NCBI GenBank assembly: GCA_963650915.1
Contig: CAVJMJ010000001.1
Coordinates: 147,636-211,635 of the forward strand
From: UBA4636 sp963650915
GTDB lineage: Bacteria; Bacillota; Clostridia; Christensenellales; Borkfalkiaceae
Length of the DNA: 64,000 nucleotides
Reading direction: 5' to 3'
The notes under the pieces are model-generated. The model made no database searches, had not been told where the DNA came from, and was given only the letters and a program-made list of their open reading frames with translations. Position numbers and translations under genes: made by a program. Of the stretch, positions 51,362 to 60,249 are shown in pieces (the first letter of the stretch is position 1; every line of letters begins with the position of its first letter).

Positions 51362-52744
51362 TTACTTTTTGTAGTCGTAATAGCAAAGGCTTAACATGGT
51401 TATGTCGTCAAATTGCGGGGCTTGACCGACGAAGGTATCAAGGTCTGTTTTAACTGCGGAAAGCAAGGCTTCGGGCGCCTTTTCTTTATTGTCGTTGAGT
51501 ACGGTTATAAGGCGTTCTTCGCCGTAAAGGCGATTTTCACCGTCGGTGGCTTCGGTAACGCCGTCGGTGTACAAAAACAGGGCGTCGCCGGGCGTTAAAT
51601 CGAGACCGTTCGAACGATAACGGGTTTCTTCCATGCCCGCCAAAACGAAACCGTTTTTGGTGCGCAAATATTCGTATTTTCCGTTCGCTCTTTTGATAAG
51701 CGGAGGATTATGCCCCGCATTTACGTACTGCAAATGCCCCGTCGATAGTTGCAACACGCCCATCCAAGCGGTTACGAACATTCCCTCGTCGTTGGTTTCG
51801 CATAGCAAACGGTTTACGTCGGTAAAAACTTCTTCAGGCGAAGAACCCCCTTGGGCGTGGTCTTTAATCAGAGTTTTTGCAATGACCATAAAAAGGGCAG
51901 CGGGTACGCCCTTACCCGATACGTCGGCAACTACCACTGCCAAACGATCGTCGTCAATAGCGAAAAAGTCGTAAAAATCACCGCCGACTTCTTTTGCGGG
52001 ATTCATTATAGCGTAAACGTCAAATTCTCTCTGTTCGGGAAAGGCAGGGAAAATTCTCGGAAGCATGGACGTTTGAATGTGTGTCGCAACGTTTAATTCC
52101 GAAGCGATTTGTTGCTTAGCCGCACTGTCGCTTACCTGTTTTTCAAGCAATTTGCGGGTACGGTCGCCAAGCGTCGAACATATTATGGTTATTCCGCAAA
52201 GTATCAATGAGCGCGGTAAAAAGTAAAAAACGATTACCCTTCTTATAGTGTCGGAGGTAACGACCCTCTGTCCGTCGGATTCCAACGCCTTTAAAAGATT
52301 GCTGTCCCATTCCCCATAGTATGTGCCGATTATTAGCGATATACCCATGCACACGACGGTTATAAGCAACAGCCAATAGGAAAAGCGTTTGGAGTAATAA
52401 TGACAACTAAGTACCAGCGGAACCGCCCACGCCAGAATGGAGTGACTGGGCAAAGCCGCCGACAAAAGAGTTATGCCGAGAATACAACATAACAGTATGT
52501 AAATTTTAAGTTGCTTTGAATTTTGGTTTACAATGCGTAACAAAAGTGTCGGCGCAAGCAAGAAAAATATTCCGCCGATTCCCGCAATCGCCATGATGGT
52601 TTTCGGTACTATAAATACGCCGAAAACGTTCAATAGCCAAATTACGGCAACGACCGCCGCAAGTACGCGCATACACCTTGCAACGTATATGTTGGCTTCC
52701 TTTTCGTTCTCGGAAAACGCCTTTGTATAATCGGCTTCAAGCAT
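51362..52744 (-). CDS. Membrane SpoIIE/RsbU-type PP2C phosphatase
   Basis: 460 residues. The N-terminal part (about 20-210) has six or seven hydrophobic helices, and a linker helix (about 205-225) follows. The PP2C domain (about 228-460) is complete: LNVATHIQTSMLP, GGDFYDFF, ADVSGKGVPAALFM, YVNAGHNPPL, FLYTDGVTEA and DDITML with metal-binding Asps. Such phosphatases dephosphorylate a STAS-domain antagonist in partner switching. The likely substrates are the free STAS protein and the STAS module encoded upstream. A 210-nt gap with a dispersed stem-loop separates it from the HD-STAS-kinase gene, so it may have partly independent expression. Confidence 0.93.
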   Translation of the reverse strand: MLEADYTKAFSENEKEANIYVARCMRVLAAVVAVIWLLNVFGVFIVPKTIMAIAGIGGIFFLLAPTLLLRIVNQNSKQLKIYILLCCILGITLLSAALPSHSILAWAVPLVLSCHYYSKRFSYWLLLITVVCMGISLIIGTYYGEWDSNLLKALESDGQRVVTSDTIRRVIVFYFLPRSLILCGITIICSTLGDRTRKLLEKQVSDSAAKQQIASELNVATHIQTSMLPRIFPAFPEQREFDVYAIMNPAKEVGGDFYDFFAIDDDRLAVVVADVSGKGVPAALFMVIAKTLIKDHAQGGSSPEEVFTDVNRLLCETNDEGMFVTAWMGVLQLSTGHLQYVNAGHNPPLIKRANGKYEYLRTKNGFVLAGMEETRYRSNGLDLTPGDALFLYTDGVTEATDGENRLYGEERLITVLNDNKEKAPEALLSAVKTDLDTFVGQAPQFDDITMLSLCYYDYKK

Positions 52745-52954
52745 ATATTTTCTCCCTTAAAATATTTTTGGTTTATCTCGGTTGAGTTTTGGTTTTTTTG
52801 GTTGAGGTTTGGTTTTTTGGAAAAAATCGGTTTATTTGTGGTAAAAAGTCCGTCTATAGGTCGATTATTGAGTATTTTTAATATATATTTTTATGATTTA
52901 ATATTTCCAAGCCTCAATAACTTCGGGTTTTAATAATTTCGGGGCTTAATAAGC

Positions 52955-54685
52955 TTAATATTGTTTTACGAAGGGGATAAGTTTTTCGCGAAGGAGTTTA
53001 AGTGCTTTCATGCGGAATTCCGGTGACCAAGCATCCCCTTTAAGCATGCTTGCGCATGAGCGGAACCACGCAAGAGGTTCAATCCATTTAACGTCCGGGT
53101 TTAGTTTTTCGGCTTCCTCCAAGGTGTCGCAACCGAAGTACCCCCGGAAGAATTTATGATAGATTTCGTCGACTTTTTCGGACGGCATCTTATAAAAAGC
53201 GTTAAAAGTCCCCTTTTCGGTATTTGCATAAACCATTGAAAAGGCAATTCTCGAAAGGTCGAACATCGGCATACCGGTAGATAGTTCACCCATATCGATA
53301 AGGCAACATTCACCGTCCTGAACCATAATGTTGTTAATGTTTAAATCGCCGTGAATGCAAGTATCTCCGTCGGGAACGAGGTCTATAAAACGGTACATCA
53401 TGTTTCTTTCTTCGTCGGTGATTCCCGTAACGTTTTTGATGTCGGCACGGTTTAAATCCTTAAAGGAAGGGATTTCCGGGTCTTTGGTGTGTATTGCGTT
53501 GATCTTTTTGCAAACGTCGACGTACATAGCGATGTATTCGTCAAGTTTATCGGGATGGGAACGCATAAGTTCACCGAGGGTTTTTGATTTTATAAGTTCG
53601 TATATAACACCCTTTCTGCCGTTAGCTTCGACGATGTCGTAAGAGATTGCCGTAGGGATACCCATAACGAAGGCTTTTTTTGCAAGAGCTTTTTCGTGTT
53701 CGATGGTTGTGACGTTACCGCCTTCGTAATACAATTTTATAATGGTTTCGTCGTCTATACGATAGCATTCTCCGCACGCACCGCGTCCGATGACTTCGCA
53801 ACCGTCGATGCTGATTTTACGGCATTTAGGCTCTATATCCATAATTTCCGAAAAACCCGTCATGTCGAATACTTCCATAACGTCGCTACTTGCGTTTATT
53901 ATGCGGAATATTTTTCTTATACAACGCTTTTTTAAAGACAGTAAAACGCGAAGCCCCGCGCTCGATATGTACGAAAGTTCCGATATATCGAGGGTTACTT
54001 CGTCGGCGTCCCCCGGTAATATCGATAACGCCTCGCCGAATTCGGCGGCGTTTGCCGAGTTTACGTTGCCCTCTACGTAAGCGACTGTCTTTTTGCCATT
54101 CAATTCAATTTTAACGTTCATTTTCTCAATTTTCCTTTTTTCGATTTTTCTTTTATTAAATACCGCTTCCACGGTTTCTTTCAGTTCTCGATACATTGCC
54201 AAATCGGACAATCTTTCTAACACGTCGACGTATTCGCGATACAACCATTCCTGCCGTTCGCGCCCGTACTTAAATTTGAGCCAAAATGACTCGCCTTCCC
54301 TTTTAAGCCCCTCAAAAACGTCGCGTATGTTGGACAATTTGTCTGCGCAAACGAGCATCGCACAATCTTTTTCGCAATGCTTTAAGGCGCGAAGGGTTGC
54401 GTCTTTACGCTCCTTCCAGGAAAGTTTTTTGTTTTCCGTATCGAAAAGAACGAGGGACAAAACTTTTTTGCCGAAATTTTTTTCTATTTCCTCGCAAGTA
54501 ACCCCGCCGTCCTCGACGGTGTCGTGCAAAAGCCCTGCACAAATTAAATTTTCGTCCCCGCCGTTTTTATAAAGTTCGTTTGCCACCGAAAAGGGGTGCA
54601 AAATATAGGGTTTCCCGTCTTTGCGCCTCTGCCCTTCGTGAACCTTCGTCGCAAACGAAAAGGCGCGGAGTATGATTTGTTGCAT
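52955..54685 (-). CDS. HD-domain / STAS / aminoglycoside-phosphotransferase-like kinase triple fusion
   Basis: 576 residues in three modules. (1) About 1-175: HD domain of the RelA/SpoT hydrolase type (ILHPFSVA, AGLLHDTVED, ADKLSNIRD) without a synthetase domain. (2) About 189-285: STAS antagonist domain with YISSAGLRVLL, keeping the phosphorylatable Ser. (3) About 290-576: APH/choline-kinase-like domain with IGRGACGECYRI, catalytic HGDLNINNIM and metal-binding IDMGE, resembling TIGR02172-type proteins. The linker reads KRKIEKRKIEK. Met189 begins the STAS module and has AAAAGG about 10 nt upstream (ATG at 54121), so a shorter STAS-kinase form may also be made. Substrates of the HD and kinase modules are unknown. 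Confidence 0.88.
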   Translation of the reverse strand: MQQIILRAFSFATKVHEGQRRKDGKPYILHPFSVANELYKNGGDENLICAGLLHDTVEDGGVTCEEIEKNFGKKVLSLVLFDTENKKLSWKERKDATLRALKHCEKDCAMLVCADKLSNIRDVFEGLKREGESFWLKFKYGRERQEWLYREYVDVLERLSDLAMYRELKETVEAVFNKRKIEKRKIEKMNVKIELNGKKTVAYVEGNVNSANAAEFGEALSILPGDADEVTLDISELSYISSAGLRVLLSLKKRCIRKIFRIINASSDVMEVFDMTGFSEIMDIEPKCRKISIDGCEVIGRGACGECYRIDDETIIKLYYEGGNVTTIEHEKALAKKAFVMGIPTAISYDIVEANGRKGVIYELIKSKTLGELMRSHPDKLDEYIAMYVDVCKKINAIHTKDPEIPSFKDLNRADIKNVTGITDEERNMMYRFIDLVPDGDTCIHGDLNINNIMVQDGECCLIDMGELSTGMPMFDLSRIAFSMVYANTEKGTFNAFYKMPSEKVDEIYHKFFRGYFGCDTLEEAEKLNPDVKWIEPLAWFRSCASMLKGDAWSPEFRMKALKLLREKLIPFVKQY

Positions 54686-54708
54686 ACCTCGTAAATTCCC
54701 GATGTTTT

Positions 54709-56841
54709 TTAGATTTTTTTAATAAGAGTCAATTCGTTCCACCCGTCGACGTAGCGGTAGGAAACTTCATCCGTCATTTTTTTAACCATGAATATTCCGA
54801 GTCCGCCGATTTTTCTTTCGTCTGCGCTGAGCGTCGTGTCGGGATCGGGGTTTTTGGTGGGATCGTACGGAGTTCCGTTATCCGAAAACCTCAATTTAAA
54901 CCCGTTTTCCGAAATCTCGCAACCGACTTTTGCGACGGTCGCACCGCTATATAGCGCGATATTCGAAAAAATTTCATCGGCAACGATATCCGCTTGCGAC
55001 AAAAATTTTGCAGGGATATTGCCTTCGGTCAGTGTATCTTCGAGGAATTTCGTTATCTCCGTCACTTTATCCGCCGACGGGAAGACGCTTATTTCTTTCA
55101 TTTTAGTCATGGCTGATTTTATTTCGAATACAAGCATCGTTATATCGTCAAACTGCGGAGCGTCGCCTACGAAGGCGTCCACGTCGTCGTGAACGACTTT
55201 TAGCAGTTGACTGCACGGATAGTCTTTTGCGCGATTGAGCGAGCAAAGCATTCTGTCTACGCCGTAAAGGGTATTGTTTGCGTCGGTTGCCTCGGGAACT
55301 CCGTCGGTGTAAACGAACAGTCTGTCGCCGACGTTTAAATTTATTTCGTATTCGCGATATTTAGCACCTTCCATTCCGGCAAGCACGAACCCGTGTTTGT
55401 CTTTATATAACTCGAAATCACCGCCGTTGCGCATGATTGCGGGGTACTCGTGACCGGCGTTTGCGCACTTTACCTTGCCCGTGGATATCTCGACGATACC
55501 GAGCCACACGGTAACGAACATTTCGGCGTCGTTGTTTTCGCAAAGTTGATTGTTGACCTTTTCCAAAACGTCTTTGGGCGAAAGTCCGTTTTGCGCCGCC
55601 GATTTTATAAGCGTTTTGGATATCATCATAAACAAAGCGGCGGGTACGCCTTTACCCGAAACGTCAGCCATTACCACGGCGAGATGATCGTCGTCTACAA
55701 GGAAGAAATCGTAAAAATCACCGCCTACTTCCTTAGCGGGCGTCATCGACGCAAAAACGTCAAACTCGTGACGCTCCGGGAAAGCCGGGAATATACAAGG
55801 CAACATCGACGCCTGAATATGTCTTGCGACGTCGAGTTCGGCACCTATACGCTCCTTTTCCGCGGTAATTGCCGTGACTTCGTTTATGTAAGAATTTATG
55901 TCGTTTTCCATTTGACGAAGGGAATCGTACAAATCCTCTATTTCGTCGCCCGTTTTTATCTTTAACGGTTCGAAAACGAACCGTTCGGTTTTTTCGTCGT
56001 TTTGACTTTTTGTATAACCGTTTGCGGCGTCGCTCAGTTTTTTGATAGGTCTTAACAAAGTCCTGTCCGTAATCAAAAGCACCGCTACGAAAATAAACAC
56101 GGAAACCATAACTATCATTACGGCTATTTTAGTGAGGAAATCTTTTCTTTCCGCACTTATTTTTTCCATCGAAATATCTACGAGAACCATGCAAATCGCT
56201 TCGGTGCTACCGTCTTTGAAAACGGGTGCGGACGCCGAGCAAAGCCAACCGTATTCTTCGTAATCGGTAACGTAAGCGGGAAATTCGTAATCGCCGTTTT
56301 TCACCTTTTCGACGTGTTCCTCTTCGACCAAGTCGAAATCGCCGGGGTGGCAGGCGTTATCTTCACCGCTTGCGTCTACGATATATAAATCCCTCATGGT
56401 ATCGACGTCGGTATATCCGACGTAAAGCGATACCACGTCGTTATCCTCTCTGATTTTTTTCAAAAGTTCCAAAAGGTTTTTGTATTCGGGAAGTTGCTCT
56501 ATGTAGGCAAATTTTTCGTAATAAGCCGTTTTTTCTTCTTCGGTAAACTCATCGACGTCGGGTGGGTTTCCGCCGTTTTCGTCACATATTTTGCGGTAAA
56601 CTTTTTTCACCTCTTCGGTAACCGTCGTCACACAGTCCTTGTCTATTACCGAAGACGTCGTTTTCGTAATTGAGGTCGCTAAATCTTCGTAATGCTCGTT
56701 GAAGGCTTGGGTGTAATTTACGTAACTGATGACGGTAGTACCCAAAGCCAACAAAAAGGTGGCAAGCAGCATGATTGCCGCCACTTTGACGTTTAGCGAT
56801 ATTTTGTGTTTTTTCGGTTGTTTTTTCGGTTGCTTTTTCAT
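54709..56841 (-). CDS. Membrane sensor with HAMP, PP2C phosphatase and RsbW-like kinase domains
   Basis: 710 residues. TM1 (about 19-41), an extracytoplasmic Cache-like sensor (about 45-240), TM2 (about 244-265), HAMP (about 266-320), PP2C phosphatase (about 340-570; GGDFYDFF, ADVSGKGVPAALFM, DDITML), and an HATPase_c domain (about 580-710). The ATPase motifs look functional: DEIFSNIALYS (N box), DNGTPYDP (G1), GGLGIFMVKK (G2). It therefore carries the opposing phosphatase and kinase activities of a partner switch in one protein, controlled by an external signal. The start is set by TGAGGTC upstream; it follows the MATE gene by 13 bases. Confidence 0.93.
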   Translation of the reverse strand: MKKQPKKQPKKHKISLNVKVAAIMLLATFLLALGTTVISYVNYTQAFNEHYEDLATSITKTTSSVIDKDCVTTVTEEVKKVYRKICDENGGNPPDVDEFTEEEKTAYYEKFAYIEQLPEYKNLLELLKKIREDNDVVSLYVGYTDVDTMRDLYIVDASGEDNACHPGDFDLVEEEHVEKVKNGDYEFPAYVTDYEEYGWLCSASAPVFKDGSTEAICMVLVDISMEKISAERKDFLTKIAVMIVMVSVFIFVAVLLITDRTLLRPIKKLSDAANGYTKSQNDEKTERFVFEPLKIKTGDEIEDLYDSLRQMENDINSYINEVTAITAEKERIGAELDVARHIQASMLPCIFPAFPERHEFDVFASMTPAKEVGGDFYDFFLVDDDHLAVVMADVSGKGVPAALFMMISKTLIKSAAQNGLSPKDVLEKVNNQLCENNDAEMFVTVWLGIVEISTGKVKCANAGHEYPAIMRNGGDFELYKDKHGFVLAGMEGAKYREYEINLNVGDRLFVYTDGVPEATDANNTLYGVDRMLCSLNRAKDYPCSQLLKVVHDDVDAFVGDAPQFDDITMLVFEIKSAMTKMKEISVFPSADKVTEITKFLEDTLTEGNIPAKFLSQADIVADEIFSNIALYSGATVAKVGCEISENGFKLRFSDNGTPYDPTKNPDPDTTLSADERKIGGLGIFMVKKMTDEVSYRYVDGWNELTLIKKI

Positions 56842-56854
56842 AAAGACCTCAGAA

Positions 56855-58588
56855 TTATATCCGAACGGTTAAAGTATTAAACCCCGTACATTGTCTGTAT
56901 AAATAACTTTTTGTTTTTTTCTTTATCAAAAGAACGCTGACCTCGTCGATGTCGAAATCGCTTCGGTCGGTTTTTCTTCCTACCTTACTCGATAACAAAT
57001 CGTATTCCACGGCGTTATCCAGTACGTGAAGGGTAAAATCTCCGTTCTGAAGGGAAATAAGCGTAACCCGTATTTTGCCGTCCGTCGACCTACTCAGCGC
57101 ATTACGGATGATTGACGCTACTATCTCTTCTATAACGAGGGTTACCGAATATTTTTGCGAAGGGCTTGCCTGCCATTTATCGCAAAAAGCCTCGCATCCG
57201 TCGAGTAAAGCCGAAATTTCGGCATCGGCACCCGACAAGGTTACGCGGTAAACTCGCTCTTCGTCAAACCGCACTCTTTTTCTTTCCGAGATAGCGTAAT
57301 AAAGGATAAATAAAAGAAAAGAAATCGCCTCGGAAATCGGAAACGCCCACCATACGAGGGTGGCTTTGAAAGTCGAAAAAATTATAACACAGGGCACGGC
57401 GACGAGTAGATTTTTTAACAGAACGCCTACAAAAGCCCCGCGTCCGTCTTCCCTTGCCTGACAATATCTGCTTAAAACGATATTAAGCGCAATGAAGACC
57501 GCCCCCGTGCAATAAATTCTTATGGCGTAAGCGGTAGTCGAAAGCATTTCGTCGGAAATCCCGAATATACGCGCGATGCCTCTTGCGAAAATCGCTATCA
57601 AAAGGGCGGCTACGATACTGAAAATCGACGCCGAAACGATTGATAATCGTCTTACTTCCAAACAATCTTTCTCGCTTTGTTCGCCCGTAAAAGTGCTTAT
57701 AAGCGGTTGTGCCGCCTCGGAAGTTCCTTCGCAAAGATAGATAATTAAAAATGAAATATTGTAAACTACGTCGAAAACGGCAACGTAGACTTCGTCGCCT
57801 ATCGAAAGCATGACTCGGTTTACGACTAAAAGAAAGATAAACTGAAAAAGGTTTTGCACCGAAGTGGAAAATCCTATGCCGAAACAAGAAAAGATTTGAC
57901 GAAAATCAAGCCTTTCTTTGTTCAGTTTTATTACCTGCCTCTTTTTTCCGACGATTGCCGGCACGTAAAGCAAAATGGCGACCAAAGACCCTATAACGGT
58001 AGAAAGGGCGGCACCGATGGTACCGAAATCGAAAACGAGTACGAGAATAATATTAAGCGACAAATCTGTAAGATTGCCTATGATAAACCCTCTTGCCGCA
58101 ACGACTTCGTTGTTGTCGTTTCTCAAATAACCGCAAAGCACGATATTGAGAATCATAAAGGGCGCACCCGCCGAAATGATTCGCATATACTTTTCGCAGG
58201 CAATGTAAAGTTGTGTTCCCGAATCCCCCGCACCGAGCACTTTTAAAACTTGCGGGGCAAAAATATTTGCGAGTAATGCAAACAGCACTCCCGATAAAAG
58301 AGAGGCTTTTACGATATCGTTAAAACTTTTTACGGCTTCTTTTTCCTTACCCGTGCCGAGGTAACTCGAAAATTTTACCCCTCCGCCTATCGAAAATGCG
58401 TTCATGATAACGTTCATCAGCATGTAAACGGGAAGGCAAAGACTGATTGCAGCAAGCCCAGTTTCCCCCATGCTTCTGCCGACTACCAAAGCGTCTGCCA
58501 TATCCGAAAAGGCGTACCCGATAGACGATAAAACGGACGGAATAAGCATTTTATAAAACATTTTCGAAACGAAATAATCTTTTTTCAT
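56855..58588 (-). CDS. MATE/MOP-type transporter fused to a degenerate RsbW-like ATPase domain
   Basis: 577 residues from the ATG at 58588, which overlaps the stop of the DUF2156 gene (ATGA); the longer open frame upstream is not used. About 1-440 are 12 helices of a MATE transporter (MLIPSVLSSIGYAFSDMADA, SIGGGVKFSSYLGTGK). About 450-577 resemble an RsbW-type HATPase. The N box is recognisable (VTLVIEEIVASIIRNAL), but G1 reads DNAVEYDLL instead of DNG-x-P-x-DP, and the G2 glycines are lost (EVSVLLIKKKTKSY). The domain has probably lost kinase activity and may only bind a STAS partner. MOP-superfamily members also flip lipids. Confidence 0.9.
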   Translation of the reverse strand: MKKDYFVSKMFYKMLIPSVLSSIGYAFSDMADALVVGRSMGETGLAAISLCLPVYMLMNVIMNAFSIGGGVKFSSYLGTGKEKEAVKSFNDIVKASLLSGVLFALLANIFAPQVLKVLGAGDSGTQLYIACEKYMRIISAGAPFMILNIVLCGYLRNDNNEVVAARGFIIGNLTDLSLNIILVLVFDFGTIGAALSTVIGSLVAILLYVPAIVGKKRQVIKLNKERLDFRQIFSCFGIGFSTSVQNLFQFIFLLVVNRVMLSIGDEVYVAVFDVVYNISFLIIYLCEGTSEAAQPLISTFTGEQSEKDCLEVRRLSIVSASIFSIVAALLIAIFARGIARIFGISDEMLSTTAYAIRIYCTGAVFIALNIVLSRYCQAREDGRGAFVGVLLKNLLVAVPCVIIFSTFKATLVWWAFPISEAISFLLFILYYAISERKRVRFDEERVYRVTLSGADAEISALLDGCEAFCDKWQASPSQKYSVTLVIEEIVASIIRNALSRSTDGKIRVTLISLQNGDFTLHVLDNAVEYDLLSSKVGRKTDRSDFDIDEVSVLLIKKKTKSYLYRQCTGFNTLTVRI

Positions 58589-59463
58589 ACTTTTGTAGCC
58601 GTCCAGATAAGATTTTTTCTTTGGGGACGAAGTTCTTCTTTTATCATGCGGATACCGGGGATTCCGAGATCTTCTTCCATGTTGCAATATTTATACTTGC
58701 CTAAAATATAACGACAATAAGAGCAGATTGCGTAATAAACGAATCCCCTCGGCGCGTCGTGCCGAGTTTTGCCGACCAATACGTCGACGGTGTCGTCGTT
58801 TATCGGAAAGCCCGCAAAAACAGCCATAGGTTCGTCGTTTACGTATACCGTAACGCCGTCGATTTCAAGTAATTTTCTTTCCTTTAACGCTTTGTTTGAC
58901 ACTCCGCCCTCTTCAAGCCGATTGCTTCCTATGCCGTGCGGAAGTTTTTCCCACTCGGATAAAACTAAAAAAGCATCGGCTTCGGTTTCGTCCGAAACAG
59001 GCAATGTTTTTAGGGAGTTTTCACGCTCTATTCTGTTTATTTTATGACGCACGCTTTTGTATTTTCCGCCGTTTAACAAAACGAGTTCTTCGGTATCGCA
59101 AATATATTCGTCAGACTCTTCTTCTCTACGGATATTCCATTGCGAGGGAAAGTTTTCTTCTAACCACTTTGCCTCTTTTTCCCCGATATAACAAAGAGAA
59201 AAATTCTCCTCTTTCATTCCTTCCGAAATAAACTTAAAAGTTTTTTCTTTGCTTCCGCAAGGAAAAAACCATGCGTTTTCACCGCGCTTTTTGCACTTTA
59301 CGGCAAAAAAATCGTCCTCTAAGTGTACGGAAAGCATCATCTGAGATTGCCATAAGTATAGAGAATTAAAGGTGTTTGCGGATAAATCGTTTTTATAGTC
59401 TTTTCTTATTTTTTCAAGTCGAGTTTTTAACGATAAATCCAAAGGTAGGGTTTGAACGTTCAT
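58585..59463 (-). CDS. DUF2156 protein (aminoacyl-lipid synthase-like, MprF C-terminal domain family)
   Basis: 292 residues with no membrane helix. It matches the double-GNAT fold of the MprF/LysPG synthase C-terminal domain: NDLSANTFNSLYLWQSQ, the middle segment YKSVRHKINRIERENS, GVTVYVNDEPMAVFAGF, and DAPRGFVYYAICSY, then NMEEDLGIPGIRMIKEELRP. Family members transfer amino acids from aminoacyl-tRNA to lipids, or carry related acyl-transfer roles. The lack of a flippase domain in this protein and the adjacent transporter gene suggest a split MprF-like pair. It lies 16 bases after the STAS gene. The acceptor lipid and amino acid are unknown. Confidence 0.85.
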   Translation of the reverse strand: MNVQTLPLDLSLKTRLEKIRKDYKNDLSANTFNSLYLWQSQMMLSVHLEDDFFAVKCKKRGENAWFFPCGSKEKTFKFISEGMKEENFSLCYIGEKEAKWLEENFPSQWNIRREEESDEYICDTEELVLLNGGKYKSVRHKINRIERENSLKTLPVSDETEADAFLVLSEWEKLPHGIGSNRLEEGGVSNKALKERKLLEIDGVTVYVNDEPMAVFAGFPINDDTVDVLVGKTRHDAPRGFVYYAICSYCRYILGKYKYCNMEEDLGIPGIRMIKEELRPQRKNLIWTATKV

Positions 59464-59479
59464 ATAGCCCCGTAGCCCT

Positions 59480-59776
59480 CTATTCTATCGTAAGTATTTC
59501 AGAAAACCCGGTAACCTCGAAAATTTCCGCAATAGTATCGTTTACGTTTTTAACGATCATTTCACCCTGCTTGTTCATAACCTTTTGGGCGGATAGAAGA
59601 ACGCGTAACCCCGCCGACGAAAGATATTCGAGCAAACTGAAATCAAAAACGAGTTTTTCTATTCCTTCGATATTTTGTTTGAGTTCCGCCTCGAGCATGG
59701 GGGCAGTGGTTGTATCCAAACGTCCCTCTAAATTAATTGTAAGTTCGTTTCCGTTTTTTGTCTTTTTTATTTCCAT
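59480..59776 (-). CDS. STAS-domain anti-sigma-factor antagonist
   Basis: 98 residues from the ATG at 59776, preceded by AGGAGAG; the upstream open frame (34 codons rich in Lys, Gln, Asn) is only translation of the 10-bp repeat leader. It is a single STAS domain: ELTINLEGRLDTTTAPML, VFDFSLLEYLSSAGLRVLL (phosphorylatable Ser in the SSAGL motif) and EIFEVTGFSEILTIE. In partner switching the unphosphorylated form sequesters an RsbW-like kinase. Candidate partners are the ATPase domains of the two large proteins encoded downstream. No sigma factor gene lies in the window. It is the first gene of the operon. Confidence 0.92.
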   Translation of the reverse strand: MEIKKTKNGNELTINLEGRLDTTTAPMLEAELKQNIEGIEKLVFDFSLLEYLSSAGLRVLLSAQKVMNKQGEMIVKNVNDTIAEIFEVTGFSEILTIE

Positions 59777-59790
59777 GTAAACTCTCCTGT

Positions 59791-59870
59791 GGTTGTTTTC
59801 CGTTATTTTCTGTTGTTTTCTGTTGTTTTCTGTTGTTTTCTGTTGTTTTCTGTTGTTTTCTGTTGTTTTT
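59791..59870. repeat. 10-bp tandem repeat, eight units, in the operon leader
   Basis: TGTTGTTTTC repeated at 59811-59860, with diverged units at 59791, 59801 and 59861. In the minus-strand mRNA it reads as GAAAACAACA units, A-rich and unstructured, ending a few bases before the ribosome site of the STAS gene. Confidence 0.95.
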
Positions 59871-59883
59871 AGTAACAAGTAAC

Positions 59884-60213
59884 GCCGTTTTTAATTACAC
59901 GGTATGTCGTTTTCGATTATACGCCGTGCCGTTTTTAATAATACGCCGTGCCGTTTTCAATGATATAGCCGTGTCGTTTTCGATTATATGGTATGCCGTT
60001 TTCGATTATACGGTATGTCGTTGTCAATTATACTGTATGTCGTTTTCGATTATACGGTATGTCGTTTTCGATTATACAGTATGTCGTTTTCGATTATACA
60101 GTATGTCGTTTTCGATTATATGGTATGCCGTTTTCGATTATACGGTATGTCGTTGTCGATTATACAGTATGTCGTTGTCAATTATACTGTATGTCATTTT
60201 CAATGATATCGAC
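59884..60213. repeat. 22-bp tandem repeat array, 15 units, in the operon leader
   Basis: Unit GTCGTTTTCGATTATACAGTA plus T, repeated head to tail with no spacers, so not CRISPR. On the minus strand most units carry TATAAT. Units are 78-100% alike by eye. 22 is not a multiple of three, so the overlapping open frames across it do not reflect coding. Confidence 0.93.
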
Positions 60214-60249
60214 GTTTTATGATTAACGGCATATAATATACCTAATATA

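Noticed and set aside
58589..58687. Longer N-terminus for the MATE fusion protein
   Set aside because: The extra 33 residues are basic, overlap the DUF2156 gene out of frame, and the ATGA overlap gives a better start.
59777..59878. N-terminal extension of the STAS protein rich in Lys/Thr/Glu/Asn/Gln
   Set aside because: It is encoded by the 10-bp leader repeat, lies upstream of a proper AGGAG and ATG at 59776, and has no STAS homology.
59884..60213. Possible CRISPR array
   Set aside because: The 22-bp units follow each other with no spacers, and no cas gene is near. It is a tandem repeat.
59758..60226. Three overlapping plus-strand open frames with repeated FDYTVCRFRLYS-like peptides
   Set aside because: They are translations of the 22-bp repeat in all frames; the period is not a multiple of three and no ribosome site fits.
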